This document shows positions 31,030-40,011 of a DNA stretch of 64,000 nucleotides, piece by piece. Position numbers and translations under genes: made by a program. The notes beneath the pieces were generated by a model. The model was given only the letters and a program-made list of their open reading frames with translations, was not told where the DNA came from and searched no databases. Source of the DNA: Kosakonia oryziphila (GTDB lineage: Bacteria; Pseudomonadota; Gammaproteobacteria; Enterobacterales; Enterobacteriaceae); NCBI RefSeq assembly GCF_900094795.1, contig NZ_FMBC01000003.1:1-64000 (forward strand), in the 5' to 3' direction. Within the stretch, counting starts at the first letter, position 1; every line of letters starts with the position of its first letter.

Positions 31030-31106
31030 TGGTGGCTACGACGGGAATCGAACCTGTGACCCCAGCATTATGAGTGCTGTGCTCTAACCAGCTGAGCTAC
31101 GTAGCC
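31030..31106 (-). tRNA. metU: tRNA-Met elongator (anticodon CAT), copy 1
   Basis: The 77-base gene begins GGCTACGTAGCTCAG and ends with an encoded CCA. The anticodon loop reads CTCATAA. The acceptor stem begins with a normal G1-C72 pair, which marks it as the elongator and not the initiator. It is identical to the copy at 31325. Confidence 0.95.
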
Positions 31107-31134
31107 AAAATTTACTGCTTACCCAGTCATCGAC

Positions 31135-31209
31135 TGGCTGGGGTACCTGGATTCGAACCAGGGAATGCCGGTATCAAAAACCGGTGCCTTACCGCTTGGC
31201 GATACCCCA
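31135..31209 (-). tRNA. glnW: tRNA-Gln (anticodon TTG)
   Basis: The 75-base cloverleaf has the anticodon TTG within the TTTTTGAT loop, reading CAA and CAG. The acceptor stem equals that of the CTG isoacceptors, while the anticodon and T arms differ. K-12 has two such genes in tandem (glnW, glnU); only one is present here. Confidence 0.95.
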
Positions 31210-31231
31210 TCCGTGCAACACCTATTGGGAA

Positions 31232-31316
31232 TGGTGCGGGAGGCGAGACTTGAACTCGCACACCTTGCGGCGCCAGAACCTAAATCTGGTGCGTCTACCA
31301 ATTTCGCCACTCCCGC
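31232..31316 (-). tRNA. leuW: tRNA-Leu (anticodon TAG)
   Basis: The 85-base class II tRNA has the long variable arm, acceptor stem GCGGGAG/CTCCCGC and anticodon TAG in the loop of the CCAGATTTAGGTTCTGG stem-loop. CCA is encoded. It matches leuW of E. coli by position and sequence type. Confidence 0.95.
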
Positions 31317-31324
31317 AAAAAAGA

Positions 31325-31401
31325 TGGTGGCTACGACGGGAATCGAACCTGTGACCCCAGCATTATGAGTGCTGTGCTCTAACCAGCTGAGCTACGTAGC
31401 C
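31325..31401 (-). tRNA. metT: tRNA-Met elongator (anticodon CAT), copy 2
   Basis: This is the first gene of the operon in transcription order and an exact copy of the tRNA-Met at 31030. It is only 8 bases from leuW. Confidence 0.95.
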
Positions 31402-31440
31402 ATCTTTTTTTCGCGTTACCTTATCGGTGTTGCGGGGCGC

Positions 31441-31469
31441 ATTATGCGTATTGGACCTTACAGCGTCAA
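31441..31469 (-). promoter_or_regulatory. Promoter of the metT-leuW-gln tRNA operon
   Basis: On the minus strand TTGACG (31464-31469) and CATAAT (31441-31446) are separated by exactly 17 bases, followed by the GC-rich discriminator GCGCCCCGC. This is the pattern of strong, growth-rate-controlled stable-RNA promoters. Confidence 0.85.
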
Positions 31470-31576
31470 TATCTTTTTCATCGAAAATTGCCGTAATGTG
31501 ACTGTTTGGTTAGGTTGCGAACAGCATGGCTGCTTTATTCAACAAAATTCGAATTTATTCATGAAATCAGTGATAC

Positions 31577-31603
31577 AAAAAAATACAGGCCCCGCAGGAC
31601 CCG
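31577..31603 (-). terminator. Terminator after asnB
   Basis: On the minus strand a short G/C stem (CGGGTCC with GGGGCCTG, including wobble pairs) is followed by TATTTTTTTG, 20-46 bases past the asnB stop. Confidence 0.6.
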
Positions 31604-31622
31604 TAAGGATAACCGCTATTTA

Positions 31623-33287
31623 TTAATAAGCGGACTGGTGAATACCTACCGCGCGGCCTGACGGATCGTTCATGGTTTTGAATGCTTCATCCCACTCGAA
31701 TGCTTTAACCGAAGAGCAGGCGACGGACGGACCGCCAGGTACGCATTCTGCTGCGCTTGGCAGCGGGAACAGCTCTTCAAAGATTTCGCGGTACAAATAC
31801 GCTTCTTTTGACGCTGGCGTGTTGTACGGGAAGCGGTAGCTGGCGGTCGCCAGTTGCTGATCCGTCACCTGCTGCGCCGCTACTTCTTTCAGCGTATCGA
31901 TCCAACTGTAACCTACGCCGTCGGAGAACTGCTCTTTCTGGCGCCACGCCACGCTTGCTGGCAGATAGGATTCAAAACATTCGCGCAGAATGTGTTTTTC
32001 CATTTTGCCGTTGCTGCCGCACATTTTGTCCTGCGGGTTGATGCGCATTGCCACGTCGAGGAACTTCTTATCGAGGAACGGAACGCGAGCTTCAACACCC
32101 CAGGCCGACATCGCTTTGTTTGCACGCGCGCAGTCAAACATATGCAGCGCTTGCAGTTTGCGCACGGTTTCTTCATGCAATTCTTTGGCATTTGGTGCTT
32201 TATGGAAGTAGAGATAGCCACCGAATACTTCATCGGAACCTTCACCAGAAAGTACCATTTTGATACCCATCGCTTTGATTTTACGCGACATCAGGTACAT
32301 TGGAGTTGAAGCGCGAATAGTCGTCACGTCATAAGTTTCGATGTGATAGATAACGTCGCGGATAGCATCCAGACCTTCCTGCACGGTGAAGTGAATTTCA
32401 TGGTGCACGGTGCCGAGATGGTTAGCCACTTCCTGCGCGGCTTTCAGATCCGGCGCGCCTTTCAGGCCAACGGCAAAGGAGTGCAATTGCGGCCACCAGG
32501 CTTCAGAACGCTCCTGATCTTCAACACGACGCGCAGCGAATTTCTTGGTGATGGCTGAAATGATGGAAGAATCCAGACCGCCAGAGAGCAGCACGCCATA
32601 CGGCACGTCTGACATCAGATGGCTTTTCACCGATTCTTCCAGCGCCTGGCGCAGCTCGGCTTTATCCGTCACGTTGTCTTTTACGGCGTCATAGTCAAAC
32701 CAGTCACGGTGATAGTAAGAACGGATTTCACCGTCTTTGCTCCACAGATAGCTACCTGCCGGAAACTCTTTAATCGTGCGGCAAACCGGTACCAGCGCTT
32801 TCATTTCTGAGGCAACATAAAAGTTGCCGTGCTCATCGTGCCCCATGTACAGCGGAATAATACCGATATGGTCGCGACCAATCAGGTAAGCATCTTTTTC
32901 ACTGTCATACAGGACGAAAGCAAACATCCCCTGCAAGTCGTCGAGGAATTCCGGGCCTTTCTCCTGATACAGCGCGAGGATCACTTCACAGTCGGAACCG
33001 GTCTGGAATGCATAGCGATCGCCGTATTCTGCGCGCAGTGCCTGATGGTTGTAGATTTCACCGTTAACCGCCAGCACATGCGTTTTTTTCTCGTTATACA
33101 GCGGCTGTGCGCCAGCGTTGACGTCAACAATAGAGAGACGCTCATGGGCCAGAATGGCTTTGTCACTTGCATACACGCCGGACCAATCCGGGCCACGGTG
33201 GCGCATCAGGCGGGATAATTCCAGCGCTTTTTTACGTAATTCTGCTGCGTCGGTTTTAATATCCAGTACGCCAAAAATTGAACACAT
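31623..33287 (-). CDS. asnB: Asparagine synthetase B (glutamine-hydrolysing)
   Basis: AsnB converts aspartate to asparagine with glutamine and ATP. The start at 33287 places Cys2 directly after the initiator methionine (MCSIFGV), as needed for the N-terminal glutaminase nucleophile. The longer frame to 33338 would bury it and is rejected. The length is 554 residues. The glutaminase domain spans about 1-200, and the synthetase domain has the PP-loop SGGLDSS near 231-237. Compared with memory of K-12 there is one extra serine near residue 427 and no terminal lysine. It lies downstream of nagBACD. Confidence 0.96.
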   Translation of the reverse strand: MCSIFGVLDIKTDAAELRKKALELSRLMRHRGPDWSGVYASDKAILAHERLSIVDVNAGAQPLYNEKKTHVLAVNGEIYNHQALRAEYGDRYAFQTGSDCEVILALYQEKGPEFLDDLQGMFAFVLYDSEKDAYLIGRDHIGIIPLYMGHDEHGNFYVASEMKALVPVCRTIKEFPAGSYLWSKDGEIRSYYHRDWFDYDAVKDNVTDKAELRQALEESVKSHLMSDVPYGVLLSGGLDSSIISAITKKFAARRVEDQERSEAWWPQLHSFAVGLKGAPDLKAAQEVANHLGTVHHEIHFTVQEGLDAIRDVIYHIETYDVTTIRASTPMYLMSRKIKAMGIKMVLSGEGSDEVFGGYLYFHKAPNAKELHEETVRKLQALHMFDCARANKAMSAWGVEARVPFLDKKFLDVAMRINPQDKMCGSNGKMEKHILRECFESYLPASVAWRQKEQFSDGVGYSWIDTLKEVAAQQVTDQQLATASYRFPYNTPASKEAYLYREIFEELFPLPSAAECVPGGPSVACSSVKAFEWDEAFKTMNDPSGRAVGIHQSAY

Positions 33288-33510
33288 AGACTTCTCCGTT
33301 AACCTTGAGGGTATTGCTGCAATGTTGTGTGCTTGCATTCAAAATGCCGCAAAAGCGCAGGGGCGTGCAAGCCTTTTGCGTTCACAAGCGTAAAAAGTGC
33401 AATAGTGATTATCGAATGCTGAAAAAAGAGTACAGATTGAACTCGGTTATTGATGAATCATCAAAATAAAACGCTTTTTATTGAATGGCGTTGTTTTTTG
33501 TCATGCCCAA

Positions 33511-33538
33511 AATGAAAAGCCACGCCCGAAGACGTGGT
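33511..33538 (-). terminator. Hairpin after nagD, likely nag operon terminator
   Basis: On the minus strand a stem of ACCACG/CGTGGC type is followed by TTTTCATTTT directly past the nagD stop. It separates nagBACD from asnB, whose own promoter must lie in the 255-base gap. Confidence 0.6.
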
Positions 33539-33542
33539 TCTG

Positions 33543-34295
33543 TCAGATAACATCAATTTCCGCGACGGAGGGATAAATCCACGAAGGGCGAAATGGCATG
33601 GCGTCAATATCATCGATTTGCGAAACACCCGAAAGCACCAGAATGGTCTCCAGGCCGGCCTGAAAACCAGCCAGGATGTCGGTGCGCAGGTTGTCGCCGA
33701 CAATCACTGTCTGTTCTGAGTGCGCCTGCATCGTATTCAGCGCGGCGCGGATGATCCATGGGCTGGGTTTGCCGACGTAAAACGGTTTACGGCCAGAAAT
33801 CTTTTCGATACCTGCACACAGCGCGCCACACGCCGGGTAAAAACCGCGCCCGTGGGTGTCCGGGTTGGTGGCAATAAAGCGTGCGCCATTGGCGACAAAG
33901 AAGGCCGCTTTGTGCATCATTTCCCAGTTATAGGAGCGGGTCTCGCCGACGATGACAAAATCCGGGTTGATGTCGGTAATGGTAAAGCCTGCTTTATAAA
34001 GCTCATGGATTAGCGCGCCTTCACCAACAACATAGGCTTTTTTACCTTCCTGGCGCTTGAGAAAATCTGCGGTGGCCATGGCCGAGGTATAAAAGACGCT
34101 GGCGGGCACATCAATACCGGCAGAAATAAAGCGGTTCGCCAGATCCTGGCCGGTCTGAGAAGGGTAATTCGTCAGCAGCACCAGCGGCATTCCTTTCTCA
34201 AGGATGCGCGTGATGAACTCTGCCGCGCCAGGCACCGCTACGTTATCGTGCATCAGCACGCCGTCGATATCACAGATTACATTCTGAATGGTCAT
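33543..34295 (-). CDS. nagD: HAD-family nucleotide phosphatase NagD (UmpH)
   Basis: The 250-residue HAD phosphatase has the motif I sequence CDIDGVLMHD at the N-terminus (nucleophile Asp9), a C2 cap domain and the final VGDNLRTDILAG motif. The E. coli enzyme prefers UMP and other nucleoside monophosphates, so its place in the nag operon is not fully explained by GlcNAc breakdown. It begins 41 bases after nagC. Confidence 0.95.
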   Translation of the reverse strand: MTIQNVICDIDGVLMHDNVAVPGAAEFITRILEKGMPLVLLTNYPSQTGQDLANRFISAGIDVPASVFYTSAMATADFLKRQEGKKAYVVGEGALIHELYKAGFTITDINPDFVIVGETRSYNWEMMHKAAFFVANGARFIATNPDTHGRGFYPACGALCAGIEKISGRKPFYVGKPSPWIIRAALNTMQAHSEQTVIVGDNLRTDILAGFQAGLETILVLSGVSQIDDIDAMPFRPSWIYPSVAEIDVI

Positions 34296-34336
34296 GGACT
34301 GTCCGGATAAAAATGAAGTAATAACTATAAACCCTG

Positions 34337-35557
34337 TCAGTTTTCCAGCAAACGTTGCAGCAGCAGACCGTTCAACATGGCGCGTTTCACCAGCGCGAAT
34401 GCGCCGATAGCCGAGCGATGATCCAGCGTGGAGGGTACCACCGGCAGGTTTTTGCGAAATGCTTTCAGCGCCTGGGTATTGATGCAGGCTTCAATGGCGG
34501 GCAGCAGGACTTTACTGGCATCGACAATCTCGCCTGCGATCACGACTTTTTGCGGATTAAACAGATTGATGGCAATCGCAATAGTTTTGCCAAGATGGCG
34601 GCCGACATATTCGATCACTTCACAGGCTAGTGTGTCGCCTTTATTTGCGGCTTTACAGATCGTTTTAATTGAACAATCGTCTGGTGTGAGGCGGCTTTGA
34701 TAGCCCTGTTCCAGCAGATGGCGCACGCGTTGTTCGATGGCGGCATTCGCTGCGATAGTCTCCAGACAACCGAAGTTGCCGCAGTGGCAACGCTCTCCCA
34801 GCGGCTCGACCTGCACGTGACCGATCTCGCCTACGTTACCATTACGACCAATAAAAATACGCCCGTTGGAGATGATCCCTGCGCCAGTGCCGCGATGTAC
34901 GCGCACCAAAATAGAGTCTTCGCAATCCTGACTTGCCCCAAAATAGTGCTCGGCAAGCGCCAGACTGCGAATATCATGACCAACAAAACAGGTCAATTTA
35001 AAGCGTTTTTCCAGTGCTTCCACCAGCCCCCAGTTTTCGACCTGGATATGCGGCATGTAACGGATGACGCCGCTTTCCGGATCGACCAGCCCCGGCAGGA
35101 TGACCGAAATGGCAATCAGTTCGCGGATCTTACGCTGGTTGGTTTCAATAAACAGGCTGATGGTATTAAGCAGCGCATGCTCGAGCGTTTCCTGGGTGCG
35201 TTCCGGTAAAGGGTAGTGCTCTTCGGCCAGCACTTTACTGCTCAGATCGTACAGCGTTAGCGTGGTGTCATAGCGGCCAAGACGCACGCCGATAGCCTGG
35301 AAATTGCGGGTTTCGGTGACTATGGAGATGGCGCGGCGGCCTCCGGTGGAGGCCTGTTGATCGACTTCTTTGATCAAGCCACGTTCAATCAGTTGGCGCG
35401 TGATTTTGGTCACGCTGGCAGGAGCTAGCTGGCTTTGTTCGGCAATCTGAATGCGCGAAATGGGGCCATGTTGATCAATCAGGCGGTAAACCGCCGCGCT
35501 GTTAAGCTGTTTTACGAGGTCAACGTTACCAATTTGAGCCTGTCCGCCTGATGTCAT
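34337..35557 (-). CDS. nagC: GlcNAc repressor NagC (ROK family)
   Basis: NagC represses nagBACD, nagE and chiP until GlcNAc-6-phosphate binds. The 406 residues comprise a winged helix-turn-helix (about 15-75, LNSAAVYRLIDQHGPISRIQIAEQ region) and a ROK sugar-kinase-like domain with the zinc motif CHCGNFGCLE near 257-266. It starts 9 bases after nagA, inside the operon it controls. The two NagC-like operator pairs in this window are listed separately. Confidence 0.96.
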   Translation of the reverse strand: MTSGGQAQIGNVDLVKQLNSAAVYRLIDQHGPISRIQIAEQSQLAPASVTKITRQLIERGLIKEVDQQASTGGRRAISIVTETRNFQAIGVRLGRYDTTLTLYDLSSKVLAEEHYPLPERTQETLEHALLNTISLFIETNQRKIRELIAISVILPGLVDPESGVIRYMPHIQVENWGLVEALEKRFKLTCFVGHDIRSLALAEHYFGASQDCEDSILVRVHRGTGAGIISNGRIFIGRNGNVGEIGHVQVEPLGERCHCGNFGCLETIAANAAIEQRVRHLLEQGYQSRLTPDDCSIKTICKAANKGDTLACEVIEYVGRHLGKTIAIAINLFNPQKVVIAGEIVDASKVLLPAIEACINTQALKAFRKNLPVVPSTLDHRSAIGAFALVKRAMLNGLLLQRLLEN

Positions 35558-35566
35558 ACTTTCTCT

Positions 35567-36715
35567 TTATACAGTGACGACCTCGTTGCCATTAACGATG
35601 GTCTTGATGATTTTATAATCGCGTGTGAACGCGGTCAGGTTCGCTACTTTGCCGGTAGCGAGGCTGCCTAAGCGGTTGTCAACGCCAATGGCGCGAGCGG
35701 GGTAGAGTGTTGCCATACGCAGTACTTCGTCCAGTGCGATGCCGACATGTTCTACCAGATTGCGTACCCCTTCAATCATTGTCAGGGAGGAACCGCTCAG
35801 CGTTCCGTTTTCATCCACACACAACCCGTTCCGGTAGTATATTGTTTTGCCAGCAAAAATAAATTGATCAATGTTTGTACCCGCTGGCGCGGTTGCATCG
35901 GTCACCAGACAAAGTTTGTCACCTTTCAGACGCTTAGCGTTACGGATATTAACGTAATCGACGTGCAACCCGTCTGCAATAACGCCACAGTAAACATCCG
36001 CATCATCGAGCACTGCGCCAGCCAATCCCGGTTCACGACCGGTAATGTACGGCATGGCATTATAAAGGTGGGTCGCAAAAGAAATCCCGGCGCGGAACCC
36101 GGCTTTCGCTTCTTTCAGCGTGGCGTTAGAGTGCCCGGCGGAGACCACAATGCCTGCATCCGCCAGTTGTCGAATGACCTTGTCGCCTGTCATTTCCGGA
36201 GCCAGTGTTACCTTGGTGATAACGTCGGCGTTCTGGCACAGAAAATCGACCAGCTCAGGTTCCGGTTTACGCACAAACGCCGGGTTATGGGTACCTTTTT
36301 TAACGAGATTCAGCCACGGCCCTTCCAGATGAAGACCGAGCGCCTGATTGGGATATTTCGCCAGGTAATCGCGCATCACCTGCACGCCCTGTTTCATTAA
36401 TTCGTCACTGGAGGTGATCAGTGTCGGTAGATAGCTGGTGCAGCCGGATCGTTCATTCGCCTGCTGCATGATCTCCAGCGTTTTTACGCTTACCGCTTCC
36501 GCGGTGTCATTAAACTGCACACCGCCGCAGCCGTTAAGCTGCACGTCGATAAAGCCGGGGGCCAGAATGGCGCCACTCAACGAGCGTTGTTCTATTCCCG
36601 TCGGCAACTCGTCCTGTGGGCAAAGACGTTCAATCAGGCCATTGGCAATCACAACCGCGTGATTATCCAGAATTTCATGGCCGGTGTAGATTCGGCAATG
36701 GGTTAAAGCATACAT
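35567..36715 (-). CDS. nagA: N-acetylglucosamine-6-phosphate deacetylase NagA
   Basis: NagA removes acetate from GlcNAc-6-phosphate, giving glucosamine-6-phosphate. The 382 residues equal E. coli. The amidohydrolase barrel has the metal ligand Glu131 in LHLEGPWLN, histidines in SAGHSNAT and ATHLYNAM, and the catalytic aspartate in [10 protein letters not shown]. It lies between nagB and nagC. The nagB-nagA gap carries a strong hairpin. Confidence 0.96.
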   Translation of the reverse strand: MYALTHCRIYTGHEILDNHAVVIANGLIERLCPQDELPTGIEQRSLSGAILAPGFIDVQLNGCGGVQFNDTAEAVSVKTLEIMQQANERSGCTSYLPTLITSSDELMKQGVQVMRDYLAKYPNQALGLHLEGPWLNLVKKGTHNPAFVRKPEPELVDFLCQNADVITKVTLAPEMTGDKVIRQLADAGIVVSAGHSNATLKEAKAGFRAGISFATHLYNAMPYITGREPGLAGAVLDDADVYCGVIADGLHVDYVNIRNAKRLKGDKLCLVTDATAPAGTNIDQFIFAGKTIYYRNGLCVDENGTLSGSSLTMIEGVRNLVEHVGIALDEVLRMATLYPARAIGVDNRLGSLATGKVANLTAFTRDYKIIKTIVNGNEVVTV

Positions 36716-36740
36716 AACGACCCCCGGTTACAAATATGTA

Positions 36741-36769
36741 CCGCTCCGCAATCATCCCTTGCGGAGCGG
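36741..36769 (-). other. Intercistronic hairpin between nagB and nagA
   Basis: A perfect 11-base stem (CCGCTCCGCAA/TTGCGGAGCGG) with a seven-base loop fills the 62-base gap. No T run follows, so it probably protects the nagB mRNA 3' end or lowers downstream expression rather than ending transcription. Confidence 0.75.
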
Positions 36770-36777
36770 AAACTGAA

Positions 36778-37578
36778 TTACAGACCTTTAATGTTTTCCG
36801 CTTCTAACTCGTTGAAGTATTTCAGCGTCTTAACTTTCAGTTCCATCGTGGACGGTTCATCGCAGACGATCACCGCTTTCGGATGTAACTGCAGGCAACT
36901 AATGGTCCACATATGGTTTACGTTGCCTTCTACTGCTGCCTGTAGAGCCTGAGCTTTCACACCGCCAAGTACCAGGATCATCACTTCTTCTGCATCAAGC
37001 AGCGTGCCCACGCCGACAGTCAGCGCGTATTTCGGCACCAGATTTACATCGCCGTCAAAAAAGCGAGAGTTCGCCATGCGGGTATCATGAGTCAGGGTTT
37101 TGATGCGCGTGCGTGAAGCCAGAGAAGAGGCAGGTTCGTTAAACGCAATGTGCCCGTCGTTACCTACGCCGCCCATAAACAGGTGAATTTTGCCGTAGGA
37201 GCGGATTTTTTCTTCATAACGGCGGCATTCTGCGTCAATATCAGGCGCATTGCCATCCAGCAGATTAATATTTTCTGCGGGAATATCAACGTGATCAAAG
37301 AAGTTGCGGTGCATAAAGCTGTGATAGCTTTCCGGATGCTCTTTCGGCAGGCCAACATATTCGTCCATGTTGAAGGTGACAACGTGCTGAAAACTAACCT
37401 GGCCTGCTTTGTGCATCTCAACCAGTGCCTTGTAAGCGGTGAGCGGCGTACCACCGGTTGGCAGACCAAGGATAAACGGACGATCTGCTGTCGGTTTGAA
37501 TGCGTTGATTCGATTTACGATATGGCGGGCTGCCCATTTTCCGACTTGTTCAGCTGTCGCCAGGGGAATCAGTCTCAT
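36778..37578 (-). CDS. nagB: Glucosamine-6-phosphate deaminase NagB
   Basis: NagB isomerises and deaminates glucosamine-6-phosphate to fructose-6-phosphate and ammonia, joining amino-sugar use to glycolysis. The 266 residues equal E. coli. The phosphate-binding [13 protein letters not shown] loop (about 39-51), the NMDEYVGL motif with catalytic Asp72 and the [13 protein letters not shown] motif with His143 are present. It is the first gene of nagBACD and divergent from nagE. Confidence 0.97.
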   Translation of the reverse strand: MRLIPLATAEQVGKWAARHIVNRINAFKPTADRPFILGLPTGGTPLTAYKALVEMHKAGQVSFQHVVTFNMDEYVGLPKEHPESYHSFMHRNFFDHVDIPAENINLLDGNAPDIDAECRRYEEKIRSYGKIHLFMGGVGNDGHIAFNEPASSLASRTRIKTLTHDTRMANSRFFDGDVNLVPKYALTVGVGTLLDAEEVMILVLGGVKAQALQAAVEGNVNHMWTISCLQLHPKAVIVCDEPSTMELKVKTLKYFNELEAENIKGL

Positions 37579-37680
37579 TGTTCACCTCAAAAGTTAAATG
37601 AATAAAGTTGGCAGAATGCTTACTGGCTCGGCTTAAGCGTAACCTGAATTCGTTACAGAGCGGCAGCACTCCGTCTTGAT

Positions 37681-37700
37681 ATTTTTGATCATAAAATAAG
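37681..37700. promoter_or_regulatory. NagC-like operator, nagB side
   Basis: The A/T-rich imperfect palindrome centred near 37690 (ATTTTTGATCATAAAATAAG) resembles NagC operators. It lies about 93 bases from the operator at 37771-37797, close to nine helical turns, the spacing known to allow NagC looping in E. coli. Confidence 0.7.
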
Positions 37701-37744
37701 TTTTGCTTGTTTGCTAGCGGTTGGGAGGCTTATTGACGATAGTT

Positions 37745-37760
37745 AGTGATTTTAATCACA
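37745..37760. promoter_or_regulatory. CRP-cAMP binding site between nagB and nagE
   Basis: AGTGATTTTAATCACA is a near-perfect CRP palindrome (TGA-N6-TCA type with correct flanks) placed between the two NagC operators. This matches the known activator site that serves both divergent nag promoters. Confidence 0.85.
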
Positions 37761-37770
37761 AAAAAAATGC

Positions 37771-37797
37771 TTTTAATTTGCGAGGCGAATTAATTTT
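37771..37797. promoter_or_regulatory. NagC-like operator, nagE side
   Basis: The sequence TTTTAATTTGCGAGGCGAAT plus TAATTTT has the central GCG-N-CGC dyad flanked by A/T runs, typical of high-affinity NagC sites. The centre is near 37784. The nagE coding start is 146 bases further right. Confidence 0.8.
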
Positions 37798-37929
37798 TCA
37801 CACACTCAGCAAGGTAGTGAAAAAATAGCCTGTAGGGTAGTGAATAAATAGCCGTGATTTCAGGTTAGTTACACAATAAAAAACGACTGTTTTCAGTGAG
37901 CTCACGATGGGTTCATAGGGGGAATAAAA

Positions 37930-39951
37930 GTGAGTATTCTAGGTTATTTACAAAAGATTGGCCGTGCGCTGATGGTGCCTGTCGCCACTCTGCCTGCGGC
38001 GGCGATACTGATGGGCGTCGGTTACTGGATTGACCCGGTTGGCTGGGGTGGGCAAAACGCACTGGCGGCTTTTTTCATTCAGTCCGGCTCTGCCATTATC
38101 GATAACATGGGCGTGCTGTTCGCGGTGGGTGTCGCATACGGTATGTCCAAAGATAAAGACGGTGCTGCTGCGCTTGCTGGCTTTGTCGGTTTCCTGGTAT
38201 TGACCACGCTGTGTTCACCTGCTGCAGTTGCCATGATCCAGAAGATTCCAGCGGATCAGGTACCTGCTGCTTTCGGCAAAATCAAAAACCAGTTTATTGG
38301 TATTCTGGTGGGGATTATTGCCGCTGAACTTTACAACCGCTTCAGCAATGTTGAATTGCCGAAAGCGCTCTCCTTCTTTAGCGGCCGCCGTTTGGTGCCG
38401 ATCCTCACTTCGTTTGTGATGATCGTGGTCGCATTCATCATGATGTTTATCTGGCCGGTTGTGTTTAGCGGTCTGGTCGGTTTTGGTGAACATATCCAGA
38501 AACTGGGGTCAATCGGTGCGGGTGTCTACGCCTTCTTTAACCGTCTGCTGATCCCGGTTGGTCTGCATCACGCGCTGAACTCCGTGTTCTGGTTCGATGT
38601 TGCTGGTATCAATGACATTCCTAACTTCCTTGGCGGCGCACAGTCTATCGAAGCCGGTAAAGCGGTTGTCGGTGTTACCGGTCGTTATCAGGCGGGCTTC
38701 TTCCCGATCATGATGTTCGGTCTGCCCGGTGCAGCGCTGGCGATTTACCACTGCGCTCGTCCAGAAAACAAAGCTAAAGTACTGGGCATCATGATGGCCG
38801 GCGCGTTTGCCGCGTTCTTTACCGGTATTACTGAACCGCTGGAATTCTCCTTCATGTTTGTAGCGCCGGTATTGTATGTCATCCACGCAATTCTGACCGG
38901 TATCTCTGTTTTCATTGCCGCGAGTATGCACTGGATTGCCGGTTTCGGCTTTAGTGCGGGTCTGGTGGATATGGTGCTCTCTTCGCGTAACCCACTGGCA
39001 ACTCAGTGGTGGATGCTGATCCCGCAGGGGCTGGTATTCTTCGTTATTTACTATGTGATCTTCCGTTTTACGATCACCAAATTTAACCTGATGACGCCGG
39101 GTCGTGAGCTGGCTGTCGCTGGTGACGAAACGGATGGGCAGGATGTCAACGTAAGCGTGGATTCCGCGCAGGATGTGAGTGGGCTGGCGCGTCAGTATAT
39201 TGCCGCAGTTGGTGGTACTGATAACCTGACTGGCATTGATGCTTGTATCACCCGTTTACGTCTGAACGTGAAAGATTCTGCACTGGTGAATGATGCGCTG
39301 GCGAAACGTCTGGGCGCAACCGGGGTTATCCGTTTGAACAAAACCAGCGTGCAGATCATCGTTGGTTTTGTGGCGGAAAAAATCGCCAATGCGATGAAGA
39401 CTACTGGTCATGTTCCGGCTGCAGGTAATGCAGCGCCAGCCGCTGCGCCAGTGGCGGGTGTTAAACCTCAGGCTGTACCGAACGCAACAGTGATTGCTGA
39501 ACTGGTATCGCCGGTAACGGGTGAGTTGGTTGCGCTGGATCAAGTGCCTGATGAAGCTTTCGCCAGCAAAGCTGTTGGTGACGGCGTGGCGGTGAAACCG
39601 ACCGAAGGCATTGTGGTTTCTCCGGCAGCGGGCACAATCGTTAAAATCTTCAACACCAACCATGCATTCTGCCTGGAAACCGAAAAAGGCGCTGAAATCG
39701 TTGTGCATATGGGCATCGATACCGTGACGTTGGGCGGCCAGGGCTTTACGCGGCTGGTGGAAGAAGGCGCAGAAGTTGTGGCGGGCCAGCCGATACTGGA
39801 AATGGATCTGGCGTACCTCAATGCCAATGCCCGTTCAATGATTAGTCCGGTAGTCGTCAGCAATATTGATGACTTTAGCGGTCTGGTTATCAAGGCGCAG
39901 GGCCAGCTTGTTGCCGGTCAAACGCCGTTATACGATATTAAAGGCAAGTGA
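37930..39951 (+). CDS. nagE: PTS N-acetylglucosamine permease NagE (EIICBA)
   Basis: NagE imports and phosphorylates GlcNAc. The 673-residue fusion starts with GTG behind AGGGGG. The EIIC membrane domain covers about 1-390, EIIB about 415-490 with phospho-acceptor Cys439 (GIDACITRLRL), and EIIA about 525-673 with His593 (EIVVHMGID). The EIIB and EIIA parts resemble E. coli NagE closely. The EIIC part, beginning MSILGYLQKIGRALMVPV and containing IPNFLGGAQSIEAG, is unlike the K-12 NagE domain I remember and closer to the Klebsiella/Enterobacter type. It is divergent from nagB and shares its NagC/CRP control region. Confidence 0.93.
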   Translation: MSILGYLQKIGRALMVPVATLPAAAILMGVGYWIDPVGWGGQNALAAFFIQSGSAIIDNMGVLFAVGVAYGMSKDKDGAAALAGFVGFLVLTTLCSPAAVAMIQKIPADQVPAAFGKIKNQFIGILVGIIAAELYNRFSNVELPKALSFFSGRRLVPILTSFVMIVVAFIMMFIWPVVFSGLVGFGEHIQKLGSIGAGVYAFFNRLLIPVGLHHALNSVFWFDVAGINDIPNFLGGAQSIEAGKAVVGVTGRYQAGFFPIMMFGLPGAALAIYHCARPENKAKVLGIMMAGAFAAFFTGITEPLEFSFMFVAPVLYVIHAILTGISVFIAASMHWIAGFGFSAGLVDMVLSSRNPLATQWWMLIPQGLVFFVIYYVIFRFTITKFNLMTPGRELAVAGDETDGQDVNVSVDSAQDVSGLARQYIAAVGGTDNLTGIDACITRLRLNVKDSALVNDALAKRLGATGVIRLNKTSVQIIVGFVAEKIANAMKTTGHVPAAGNAAPAAAPVAGVKPQAVPNATVIAELVSPVTGELVALDQVPDEAFASKAVGDGVAVKPTEGIVVSPAAGTIVKIFNTNHAFCLETEKGAEIVVHMGIDTVTLGGQGFTRLVEEGAEVVAGQPILEMDLAYLNANARSMISPVVVSNIDDFSGLVIKAQGQLVAGQTPLYDIKGK

Positions 39952-39980
39952 TCGTTCCTGAGTAAACATTAATGCCTTAA

Positions 39981-40011
39981 GCGGCGGGGGAGAACCTCCG
40001 CCGTTTTTTTT
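39981..40011 (+). terminator. Rho-independent terminator of nagE
   Basis: A GCGGCGG-rich stem paired with CTCCGCCG around GAGAAC is followed by eight T, 30 bases past the nagE stop. The next 220 bases up to glnS hold the glnS promoter region. I see no further gene there. Confidence 0.85.

Noticed and set aside
30684-31368. Several open frames of 60-90 codons across the tRNA cluster, some with repeated peptides
   Set aside because: The repeated peptides arise from translating the duplicated tRNA genes. No protein is expected there.
30802-31401. Regularly spaced near-identical units that could suggest a CRISPR or other repeat array
   Set aside because: Each unit folds as a tRNA with anticodon and CCA end, and spacing and lengths vary.
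33288-33338. Longer asnB start
   Set aside because: It would place the essential nucleophile cysteine at residue 19 instead of directly after the initiator methionine.
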